A stretch of 64,000 bases of DNA from Kalaharituber pfeilii (taxonomy: Eukaryota > Ascomycota > Pezizomycetes > Pezizales > Pezizaceae): positions 62,001 through 126,000 of the forward strand of contig WHUZ01000067.1 of assembly GCA_015179045.1 (NCBI GenBank). The letters are read 5' to 3'. Shown piece after piece: positions 32,145 to 41,765 of this stretch. Every line of letters begins with the position of its first letter. Position 1 is the first letter of the stretch. Position numbers and translations under genes: made by a program. The notes under the pieces were generated by a model. The model worked only from the letters and a program-made list of their open reading frames with translations. It did no database searches and was not told the origin of the DNA.

Positions 32145-33466
32145 TTTTTTTTTTTTTTTTTTTTTTATATCATTAATCGCATGCCGCCCTAAGGGCTATG
32201 GCGATGTTTAGTTACATATGAAACATAAGGAAAGGTAGATATAAAAGTAGAAATCCCCGGAAACTCCTGTGTGAAGGGGAAGTGAGACTAACAATAACAG
32301 TAACAGATGAGAGTAGAAATCCCCGGGACCTCCTATGTGAAGGGGAAGTAAGAATAATGGTAACAAAGGCGTCTTTAACCTATCTCCGACCTCTGTCCCA
32401 TTCGCACTGGCATGCCCTGAGCCATCTCCCTCCTAGCCTCACCATGTCTATTTCAACTTGTCTTTCCAGGTACATAACCACCGAGCTTGTCTTTTTTCCC
32501 TCCTCGACTAGTTTCGTCTTCTTTCTTAGCCATCGTATCTCCAAAAGTCCTCTCAGGTCTTTGTTGTTTGCCTCAATCTATCTCTGGACATTCCTGAGGT
32601 CCTTCCTCAGAGCTATCCCATGTACTACGATGCCGAACTTCGGGGTGGTGGCACCAGGATTGTTTGGATGGGACGGGGATTTGGCTTTGGGAGCGCGAGG
32701 GTGGTTGGTAGTCGGTGTGGGCTTGGGAGCGGGAGTGGGCATGGGAGATGGTTGGCTTGTCACGGAGGTCGGCGAATTCGGCGTGGTGGTGGCAGCAGGT
32801 GTGCTTGCCGGAGGTTTTGTGGTCTTGGATATCTGGGTAACCGGGAGTGCTGAGGCAATCCTTTCTGTCTCCCTGTCACTCAACTGGCGCTTGATGGCAT
32901 ATGCGTCCTGGCTGGACAGCATCTTGCCTTTGCACTTCTTATTCTGGCTTGGGGGGTTGGGGGGGCGAAAGCGGAGGGTGGAATTTCTGTTCCCGGGGAC
33001 GGCTCCTCCGAAAACACCGTCGGTTTTGTGTCCGTGCACGTGATGGGGCTGAAGCCCAGTGTCTGTTGTGGTGGCGGTGGAGGCGGCGGTGGAGGCGGCG
33101 GTGGCGGCGGCGGTGGTGGTGTGGTGTTCAGCTAGCTCGGTTGTAGGTAGTCGGGGTTCCCTGTGAACACTTGTATTGTCGCATCCTGGTTGAAGCGAAC
33201 CGCCAAGATTGACCCGTCGATGGGTCTGGCTTCGTCCATCCCGAGGCCCCATGGTGCGAGGATGACGTGATACCATAGGTGTGGCCCCGGTTCGTTCAGG
33301 AGGCTCCTGGTGACTTCTTCCTAGTTTAGGCTATCGACGTCTTGGTAGAATTTGTCTAATTCGAGGCGGAAGTCAGTCTGAATTGGCGGTGCCGGCAAAG
33401 GGGGAGCGGGAGCGGGGCTCGGAGGGGTCTGCGGCGGGAGGCTCTCTTTTTTCCCTTCGTCGGCAT
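32145..33466 (-). mobile_element. ORF1-only (half-LINE) element, longest copy
   Basis: T-tract 32145-32166, then the family A LINE 3' end, about 200 bp of 3' UTR with a duplicated GTAGAAATCCCCGG segment, then ORF1 in several frames. The 33464-66 ATG frame gives an N-terminus (MPTKGKKESLPPQTPPSPAP) and YHVILAPWGLGMDEARPIDG with one stop. Downstream frames include a Thr/Ala-rich stretch from a GGC-type repeat (33060-33120) and GIVVHGIALRKDLRNVQRW, after which ORF1 C-terminal codons resemble the 4330 copy. No RT, endonuclease or RNase H is present. Upstream sequence (33600-33690) matches 37870-37960 and may be the 5' UTR. Stops and frameshifts show this copy is decayed. Confidence 0.72.
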
Positions 33467-34322
33467 CTTATTGGCTGGTCAGTCCTTATCCGTCTTCTTA
33501 TTGGGGCTTGGCGCCGAAGTAGGTGTGGTTGATGTATTGGCAACGGTTGTGGTAAGCTGAAGATTCCCCAATATTTCACCCCTCGGGGGAAATTTGTAGT
33601 GTCGGGTTTTTGGGGATGAAAATTAGGTCAAAAGACTCAGCTCGCTGAGAGCTTTCGATCTATGTGGTTCTCGCGGGGGGAGTAATGTCTTGGCTCAGGT
33701 GCTATTATGCTTGTGATAACGTCATGGTTGCCATTTTGTATATAAACCAGCACAGCCACACTTGCTATAAGCCAATCATGAAAATATGTTGATATGCGTA
33801 GCTTGTATGAGGTTACAGGCACAGCAGGGCGGGTGGAACGGACCTGTTAAATGCACCAGTGATATGCACTGTTTAGGCAATATCACCAGTTTGAGTAATG
33901 AAACAAGAAATTTCGTCATGGCCTCCGGGTTTTTTTTTTTTTTTATATATCTTTACTCTATGCGAGGAAGAAAAAAAAAAGAAAAAGATGAAACAACAAG
34001 AAAAAGGAAATACTGCCAATTCATTACAAACTCAATACTCGGGAAAAAGGTGTGAAAAAAAGGTGTGCAGATGATAAAGAAAATCAAAGTCAATAACATG
34101 CGAATACAAAAAGTTTTATTTGTGAGCGGACTGGTCCTCTAGTACAAAAAGTATTATTCGCGAGTGGACCGGTCCTCTCGTGAACGACCCGGTCCCCTCG
34201 TGAATCCAGTCCGCTCGCGAGGGGACTAGGACAACACTGTACGTTTCTGTACCAAGATATTGCGCATAACTGAGATGGAGCGCATTTTCCAAATGCCACA
34301 ACAAAATCTTACTATGAGTGCA

Positions 34323-34385
34323 CCCTGCCATGGCCACGTGCTACAAGCGGGGTTATGTGATTTAAAAAAAAAAAAAAAAAAAAAA
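34323..34385 (+). mobile_element. family B ultra-short A-tailed insertion
   Basis: Flanked by a perfect 14-bp duplication TTACTATGAGTGCA (34309-34322, 34386-34399). It starts CCCTGCCATGG and ends GGGGTTATGTGATTT plus about 20 A. Confidence 0.93.
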
Positions 34386-34431
34386 TTACTATGAGTGCAA
34401 ATAGCCCTCAAGTGGGTTCGAATTGAAGTCA

Positions 34432-34541
34432 GATTTTCTTTTCCTTTATTTTTAATAAACCCTCGCCATAGCCCATAGGGTGGCATGCGAGTACTGATAT
34501 AAAAATAAATAATATAAAAAAAAAAAAAAAAAAAAAATGAA
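34432..34541 (+). mobile_element. family A insertion with partial 3' UTR
   Basis: A short T/A-rich LINE 3' UTR piece leads into CCCTCGCCATAGCCC, the hairpin and two A-rich runs. The flanks share an imperfect TTGAAGTCAGA / ATGAAGTTAGA. It inserted 30 bp from the family B copy at 34323. Confidence 0.7.
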
Positions 34542-35775
34542 GTTAGAGAATGGTAGAATATAGCGAATTAGCTTCTGCATATTCAATAGGCTGATTTCTG
34601 GTTTATGAACGAACAATGACCTACTCGGTACATGCCAGACCCACCAGTGGACATATTTTGAGCCGCCAGGTGTCAATGATCCTATGTGAGTTCTTATTCA
34701 TCTTGATGTATACTCTATTGCCTATGTTGAGGAAGTATAGCAAGTTTGGCGATATCGATCGCACACATTCAAAGGCTTCGCACTGCAAATGGATAACCTC
34801 TTGTGCATCTGGAGCGGTGTACTGAAATACAGCTGAGAACAGTGTCTCGCTTTTTAAACCTAGAGACAGCGACAGACGAAGGCTATCAGCAGTGCCACCA
34901 GAACTCAGATGGTGATGTAGTTCAAGAGACCCTAGATTTACTTTTTGTATCCTCATTTGCTCGTAAGTTCAGATAAGTTGTTATTTTATATTATATTTCT
35001 TAATTGATGATCCCGCTTTCAAGCTAGTAGCTCACAGCATGGGCTGATATTTGGTAGCGAGTGGGCCTGTATGTACTTACGTCACTAGTCCATATTGATA
35101 CTTGCCTTCCAGATGCCTATACCAACAATCGATCTTCCCATCCCTCAATGTTCTTACCTGTCTGGCAGTGTCACTATTGTAAGGGCCATTTTTATCCCTA
35201 GTGGCGAATGAAATCCCCTGATCAAAGGGATCAGTGCAGCATTCTGCACTTCTCATAGCGAAAATTGCTACAATCTTTGATAGTAAGCGACTTGTTGTCT
35301 GAGGTTTGTCATGGAGTAGCCCGAAATAGATACATGAGTGCTGGCACCGAAAATGGCAATATTTTAACTGTAGCAGTTAACGGTGCTGGAAGACTGTGAC
35401 CCCCGTTGTTAAAATTGGGTCATCCTTCCGATAAAAATGTTTTCAATTCCCAACGTAAGATCTACAGTTTTACACATAATTTTGGTGCAACAAGGCAAAT
35501 ATTGAGTGGTTTAAGTTGAGGAGATTGCTCAGCTTTGCCTGCGTAATTTGGTTTTATAGAGGGAGATCCTTAATCTTTTAGTACGACGGATGATGGATTG
35601 GTTGGTTCCTATCCGTAACTGTTACCCTTAACCTACTGCAAAGCCTGCCTGACTACCATTGTTTCGCGTTTTTTTTTTTGAATCGCAATCCAAGCAATCT
35701 CTAGTGACTAGAAAATAGGAGATTATGTACAAAGGTTGTTCATAAACTTCATTAATGAAATGACTATAAACTCGG
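34542..35775. other. interval without a supported gene
   Basis: Short open frames only, no recognisable motif. The composition is mixed and no repeat of the window's main families is seen. Confidence 0.5.
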
Positions 35776-35835
35776 TCTCTTTGTTTTTGTCCCGCTCACA
35801 TAACTCCTCATGCAGCCGCTGAGTCTATGACTGGA
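35776..35835 (-). mobile_element. diverged family B-like remnant
   Basis: On the minus strand GGAGTTATGTGAGC followed by an A-rich tail resembles the 3' part of family B, with a different 5' part (CAGTCATAGACTCAG). Similar variants lie at about 17166-17225 and 59473-59520. No clear duplication flanks it. Confidence 0.45.
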
Positions 35836-35899
35836 CCCGGAGGCAGTTCTGTGACACAGTTGTGGGCCGGATCTCTCATGCTGCTTAACCATGTACATG

Positions 35900-35965
35900 T
35901 CCTGCCATGGCGAAGAGCCGCATGCGGGGTCATGTGACAAAAAAAAAAAAAAAAAAAAAAAAAAA
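35900..35965 (+). mobile_element. family B ultra-short A-tailed insertion
   Basis: Flanked by ACCATGTACATG (35888-35899) and ACCATCTACATG (35966-35977), a 12-bp duplication with one mismatch. The core begins CCTGCCATGGCGAAGAGC and ends with GGGGTCATGTGAC and about 27 A. Confidence 0.9.
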
Positions 35966-36069
35966 ACCATCTACATGACTTCACTGTGGCTGCAAGTGAA
36001 CAGAACGCAGACAATGGACTAACTATACTTACACAATGGGTTCTTAATCAGTCCTCATTACATCCTCCC

Positions 36070-36905
36070 CATCCCTACTCCTGCTTTCCTTTTCTTTCCT
36101 TCCCCTATCCCACTCATACATATCCCAAATACTTAGACTCTCTGGTATTCGGCGTCTCCGACCTGTTCCCTCCAGGTAAACAACCACAGATCTTGTTGCC
36201 TTTCCCTCCTCCCTCTCTTACTTCAACAGCTATCGAGCCCCAGCGATCTTTGTCCCCAGTTCATTATCCATTTCCAGCCACTTCTGAATTTTCCCCACTT
36301 TCTTAGTCACTACTGTCCCACAAACTAATACTTAAGTGGCAGATTGTAGTTCTGGCTTTTGTGGTAACAGGGGCTGCTCTTTGCAGTCAAGGTAGTTCTG
36401 GAGGTAGTAGTCTTTCCTTTAGGGCAGGCAGGTGAGTCTCTCTTCTTGACACTAGGTGGGGTGAGAATGGCTGGTCCCATCTGCGGGGAAGCTGCAAGGC
36501 TTTGGCCACTTCTGCATATGAGAGTTGCACTATTTTCATATCCACATTATGCAAAGGTGGGGAAATATTTTTGTTTTGGTAGAGTCAAGCTCTTCATCTC
36601 CATAGTAATTTGTGTGAATAATTCTTGTAGAGAGTAGGATAATTTCAAAGTGCTGCTCCCCCAGACCATTTCTTTTTTTTTTTTTACCCCGTAACCCCCG
36701 CTTGGAGCTGTTCGCCATGGCAGGGCCCCGCAGACCATATTATCCTGAAGATCTACTATTTCTGTCTTCACTATCTCATACAAAAGATTATGCATCACTT
36801 CTATAACAAAAGCTGGCAACGTCTTTTGAAATGGGGAAGCACATTCCTTAGGTTTGAAGTTCAGTGGTAGGTGAGCATGTGGTGGTCTCCATTGAGCCAG
36901 TGGTA
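36070..36905 (-). pseudogene. decayed LINE ORF1 fragment (divergent lineage)
   Basis: Minus-strand pieces resemble Tad1-like ORF1: a LPPELP-type Pro-rich segment, RKWGKFRSGWKWIMNWG, and TRSVVVYLEG, which matches the TSSVVVYLE motif of the other ORF1 copies. Stops and frameshifts interrupt it and a family B insertion (36670-36730) splits it. No family A tail is found at its lower end. Confidence 0.55.
36670..36730 (-). mobile_element. family B ultra-short A-tailed insertion
   Basis: Flanked by CAGACCAT (36662-36669, 36731-36738). The core starts at CCCTGCCATGGCGAACAG and includes GCGGGGG on the minus strand, followed by an A-tail of about 13. Confidence 0.85.
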
Positions 36906-36949
36906 GCAATGGTGAGGCCGTAGGTCATGGTGGCTGTGGAGCAACTTCG

Positions 36950-37655
36950 CCCCCACTCCGAACCCCGACGCCACCACCTCAAAGCATGGCGTTGTAGTGC
37001 ACGGAATCGCCCTCAGAAAAGACCTGGGAAAAGTACGGCGATGGTTGGAGCCTGGGAACGCGGAACTGGGAAAGACAGTGTAAGATAGACAGATAGTATC
37101 AACTACTGCCTTGCGATGGACCGGAGCGGTGAGAACTGGCGGAACGAACGTACGACCAAATGCGAATGCGAGTGCGAAAGCGTGAGAGCGAAAAAGAAGA
37201 GAAGATTCGTTTTTTGTATGTGCTAGAGTACAGGAAATCTATATATATGATATCGCCTCACGTGCTGCCCTTATCTCCACGTGCCTTCCATGCCAAGCTT
37301 TACCTCTTACCTATTCCGTCGTCGTCACCACAACAGTTGGAATAAGGTGGTTGAGGAAAAAGACAGTGCAGCTGGAGGAGGGCAAGAAGACCAGTTCAGC
37401 CGTGGTGTACTTGGAGGAAAAGACCAATATAGACAGGGTAAGACTGGGCGGGAAATGGTTGAGGATCAGCTCATACGAACAGGACAGACGACGGAAATGA
37501 AGCACGCTTTGTATGGACACTCCACGCATCATGTATGAGCACCGCGGGAAACACATGTATCTATTTGTTACTATTTTTTCCTTTCTTTAATTAAACCCTC
37601 GCCATAGCCCATAGGGCGGCATGCGAGTATTGATATTAAAAAAAAAAACTTGGAG
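36950..37655 (+). mobile_element. ORF1-only (half-LINE) element, interrupted
   Basis: The ORF1 C-terminal region reads GVVVHGIALRKDLGKVRRW up to about 37080 and resumes at about 37310 with IRWLRKKTVQLEEGKKTSS, AVVYLEEKTN and RVRLGGKWLRISSYEQDRRRK, then stops. About 90 bp later comes CCCTCGCCATAGCCC, the family A hairpin and an A-tail (37640 on). The gap of about 230 bp holds unrelated sequence. The architecture is the same as at 4330 and 32145: ORF1 ends after the basic YEQDRRRK-type motif and joins the LINE 3' end without ORF2. Confidence 0.75.
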
Positions 37656-37719
37656 CAACTTGTACGAACCAATTTCCCCAGCGGCCACCCCTTGAGCTTC
37701 AATTGAACCTCATGTCACG

Positions 37720-37773
37720 CCCTGCCATGGCGAACAGCTGCACGCGGGGTAAGTGATATTAAAAAAAAAAAAA
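37720..37773 (+). mobile_element. family B ultra-short A-tailed insertion
   Basis: Flanked by a perfect 11-bp duplication CTCATGTCACG (37709-37719, 37774-37784). It starts CCCTGCCATGGCGAACAG and ends AAGTGATATT plus A-run. Confidence 0.92.
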
Positions 37774-37784
37774 CTCATGTCACG

Positions 37785-39527
37785 TGGTCAACGATCGGTG
37801 AGTGGCTATGGGTAAGTCACAACGCATGTGGAGTAGATGCTTTGCATGTGACCGACATAGCGGAAAAAAGATTTTTCAAGCTAAAAATTAGATCAACAGA
37901 GTCAGCGGGCTGAAAACTATTGATCTAAGTAGGTATTGCGAGTAATCCTATCGTGGTTCCAAGTTGCTCCATAAGGTGATTCCGTGGAGGATCTTGGTGA
38001 CTTTTCGTCAACTCAGTCATTCCAAATTTGCATTATTGTACCTGAGATCTGCGAAAATGTAGTAAGTCTATTGAACAGAGGTAACTTTTTTGAGGTTGAT
38101 CAGTTATAACTACTTGCCCACATGGGCGTTACGTGAAGAAGGTCATCAGGCTATTGCAGCTCAGGGTAAGACAACTGAGGGTAACCCATTTTACCATGAT
38201 TTGCGTATAGCAGATAGCACGCACTTTCTGAGTGCAAATGACTCTCACGTATATGGCAGAATATGTTAAATTATTCTCCATGCAATATGATCTCGTTCGC
38301 TTCCAGGAGTTAGGATTGACTTTGGGCAAGGAGATGCTGTCAGTAAAGTTGCAATAGTTGTAGGTCGGAGCATGTATAGTTGTATGAGGCTTTAATTTCT
38401 AAGAGACTCTCGGCAAACGGGTACCCCGTGTGGGCCTCCGTTATGATCTCCCGAGTTTCCACAACGAAGGACCCGTTTTCTCCGAAAGGATAGTTACTGT
38501 CCGACAAGTGGATTGCAACGGCGAGGCACAACATCCTTGACAGAATTGGGAAATTGCTCTCCACTGTGATGGTGCAATTTGCTGTGTTACCCTGACCTAT
38601 TTAAACTCAATTGCGGTTTCCCTCAGCTGCTCTGCAACCTGTAAAGGCGGGCTGGCCATGAGATCTTGCAATATGCTCTGCTATCTTGAGCTGTTGTAAC
38701 CTGACGAGCACTTTCACAGTGAAGGTGATGTTAGAAATATTGGTAACCTATCCGGCTCGAAGGATAGAGAACAGAACAAAAACAAAGACAGCAGGAAGCG
38801 AATACACAGGTGTTAGAGATTGCATAGTGCCGAGTTACCCAGAACAGCAGTCTCCTAAGCTATGGTTCCTTGAGCTGGGATTTCTTGGGCTGAGGTGCTC
38901 CCAACAGTTGTAGCCCGGCGACCTTCTTCAGGTAAGGATCATGTTGGAAATAGTTGTAGAAGCTCCAGTACCAAGTAATCAGGAATTCACTTGACCTAAT
39001 CATCGGAGCATAGAGGAAGGGGTACTGTTCGTAGCCGCGTCCAGATATACGCGCGCTGCAAACAATGACGGTAGCCAGGCACTGCGGCCCTCGAGGCATC
39101 GCGGCTTAAGAAGACCGCAGTTGCCCGAGCAGTGACACGAGCCTGAAGATAGGTGAATGCCATGGAAAGAGAAGTCCAAATATCCGGGGGAACTTGCGAC
39201 ACGAAGCTGAGGCCGTGGGAGGGGCGGCGGCAGTCGAGACCTCTGTAGCGAGGTAGCATCTCCAACACTAGCGTCAGGTGGTCAGCAAGTATTGGGGGTT
39301 CCGTGGGTGAAGGTGCACGAAGGAAATGTAGAGGCCAGGCTGACCGCCAAGACTGCCGCCTGTCAAGTATCGCGATGACTCGGAGCTTGTCACCGAGGAG
39401 GGGATAAGGGGAAGGCGACAGCGGCGCGGAGGGAGAGGCTAAGAACCTGGCCGGTGAGATTTGATTCTGTGAAGAGGCAGCGCAGCAACGGGCTGAGGGG
39501 CCCTATGTAAAAAGCCGTAATGCAAGC
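37785..39527. other. interval without a supported gene
   Basis: Contains a segment (37870-37960) homologous to 33600-33690, probably LINE 5' untranslated sequence. Short open frames around 38860-39270 have no recognisable motif. Confidence 0.5.
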
Positions 39528-39580
39528 TATCGGGACATTGCGCATACCGGGACATTGCGCACTTTCCGGATGCCACTAAC
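39528..39580. repeat. relic of a Pogo-like transposon end
   Basis: CGGGACATTGCGCATACC followed by a second GGGACATTGCGCACTTTCCGG repeats the subterminal motif series of the element at 55838 with C/T differences. Only this end is recognised. Confidence 0.6.
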
Positions 39581-40258
39581 AAAAAAGATACTATGAGTGC
39601 AAATGGTTCTCAAGTTGAAACCAGAGCACTCAACGGGGATTGACTCCCTTTCGTCGGCAGTCTCTTTCCAAGTCATAGTCTCATCTAATTTGAACAGATA
39701 CTACAACTTCCACATAGTATATCTGGATCCTCGTCCAAATTAATTCCCGATGCGCTACTCCATGAGATTCGGTGCGGAGATATGGGTCCGAAATGGGGAT
39801 TGACCCCCCTTTACCGCGAGCCCCTTATAGGTTCAAGGTCTCATATAACTTGAATCCATGCTACGACCTATGACTCTACTTCCAGGACCTCTTTATCTAG
39901 TGTCAGTTCACGATACCGAGATAGAATGTGGAGAGTATGTACCCACCGGAGGACACCACATACGTTTGGTCTCCTATAAGTCAAAGTCTCATATAACTAA
40001 ATTATATGCCATGACTATGACATGCAATATAACTGGATTTCCTTCGCCATAGCCCACAGGGCACCATGCGATTAATGATATAAAAAAAAAAAAATTGAAA
40101 GTCAAGGTCTCATGTAACAATGTATGCTACAGCAATGATGTACTGTGACTATATGTATTTGCATGATCTCCTCATCCAAGGTTAATTAGTACCAGGACAG
40201 CATGATTTTTCTGCTATAAGAAAAAAAAAGTTATTCCGACTTAAAAAATCAAAAAGAT

Positions 40259-40340
40259 CTCTTCAGCGGGGAATTGAACCCCGGTCGCCCGCGAGCAGGA
40301 AAGTGACAGGCGGGAATACTAACCACTATACTACTGAAGA
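40259..40340 (-). tRNA. tRNA-Asp (GTC) with a 10-nt intron
   Basis: The acceptor stem TCTTCAG/CTGAAGA is followed by a G discriminator, as expected for Asp. The A-box part is TAGTATAGTGGTTAG. The anticodon stem is CCCGC/GCGGG with loop CTGTCA, and a 10-nt intron follows position 37 before the final loop C. The T arm is CCGGGGTTCAATTCCCC, which supplies the B box. A T-run just downstream (on the minus strand) can terminate Pol III. All stems pair, so the gene looks functional. Confidence 0.93.
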
Positions 40341-40410
40341 TACGATGTTGCATTGCAACTCTATATCTGCTTCCATAAAGAGGATGAGACGCATCCCAAA
40401 GTCCAATATT

Positions 40411-40441
40411 TTTTTTTTTTTATATCATTACTCGCCTGCCG
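40411..40441 (-). mobile_element. family A insertion with only ~20 nt of unique sequence
   Basis: A 31-bp insert flanked by a perfect 13-bp duplication AAAGTCCAATATT (40398-40410, 40442-40454). Besides the T-tract it holds only the last ~20 nt of the LINE 3' end (ATATCATTACTCGCCTGCCG on plus). It is among the shortest retrotransposition products that can be recognised at all. Confidence 0.93.
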
Positions 40442-40926
40442 AAAGTCCAATATTGACGGTCGCATATAACTTGAGTAACCTGGCACGGCCTACTACATGT
40501 AGTGTAGCTGAATCTCGTGAGGAAATTCAGCCAGATCATATTTACCGAAACTGCAGGCGGAGATATCCCGAACAGAGATTGACCCTTTTACCACGGTCTC
40601 TAACTAGTCAAGATCCCAATTTAACAAAACTAAATACATGCCACGGGCTACTTAGATGTAGTATAACCTTAATCTCAATACCGAGACAGATTGCGGAGAT
40701 AGATTTACTAAGCGGGGTTGCACCCCTGGGGTCTGTTATATGTCAAGTTATGTAAACAAAACTGAACAGGTGCTGTAAAACTACTTACATGCAGTATACC
40801 TAAATCTTCTCCTCGCACAAAGTAAATCCATATAAATACCGAGACTCCAGAAATAGATAGTCCAAGCAGGTGGTTGACTCCGCGGGCCTGAAGTAAGTTA
40901 AGGTTCTCATATAAACATAACTGAAA

Positions 40927-41526
40927 TGCAAGAACAAATGGCCGGGGGGGGGAAGAAGCACTGCGCTGTGCGAATCTTGGCATTTCAAGTGCCAGGGTGG
41001 GCGAACGCCTGGGGGGGAGGTAACTACTAAAAAGGGAAGGGGTATCCAAAAGTTAAGGGTATTTCTTGAGGGGAGAGAAGAGGGCCTCAGAAGGGCATCA
41101 ACATCATCGTTGTTGAGGGTCATGCAGTAGTATTATTAGGTTTTGCCTGTTAGGTCTTACAGTTGTTCCATTGCGTTCTCAAGATATAGTAAACCGGTCT
41201 TCTTCTTACATCCCGATCTCTATCCTTATCTCTCGTCCTTTTACCTTTCGCGTTCTTTCCCCCTCCGTGAACTTTCCTCTTGATCCCTCCCACAGCGCCA
41301 ATCCCCGAGAGGGGACGAAACTGCAAGGGGCCCATTAGTGACACTGATGGACTGGGTGGAACAATAGTTGGCCTCACCGCACTTAAAGTTTTCATAATAA
41401 TTCCGTTACGACTTTTATCTTTGTGCTGGTTATTCTTTTATGACTCTTACTTTTCTTATCCTTATCAGTACTAGTGATTTCATGTACCTAACCTCGCCAT
41501 AGCCCACAGGGCGGCATGCGAGTAAT

Positions 41527-41560
<34 letters not shown>
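40927..41560 (+). mobile_element. 5'-truncated LINE copy inside the array
   Basis: Sequence foreign to the array interrupts a unit after CTCATATAAACATAACTGAA; array sequence resumes at ATGAATACATACTGG. The insert ends with CCTCGCCATAGCCCACAGG, the family A hairpin and about 28 A (from 41533). The body has no long frame and is probably decayed LINE 3' sequence with other debris. The duplication is unclear because the array itself supplies similar words. Confidence 0.65.
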
Positions 41561-41724
41561 ATGAATACATACTGGGAACTTCTTACATCTAGTAATACCT
41601 AAATCCCCTCACAGAAAGTAAATTCTTATTTATATACCGAGCTTGCGCAGATAGATTTACCATGCGGTGGTTGACCTGGGGATCTCATAAGTCAAGGTCC
41701 TCGTATAAACAAAACTGAATACAT

Positions 41725-41765
41725 ATGCGATTAATGATGTAAAGAAAATAAAAAATAAAACAAAA
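41725..41765 (+). mobile_element. family A insertion with ~17 nt of unique sequence
   Basis: Flanked by AACTGAATACAT (41713-41724, 41766-41777). It contains ATGCGATTAATGATGTA and an A-rich tail. The flanking word occurs once per array unit, so finding it twice within 55 bp supports a duplication. Confidence 0.75.
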
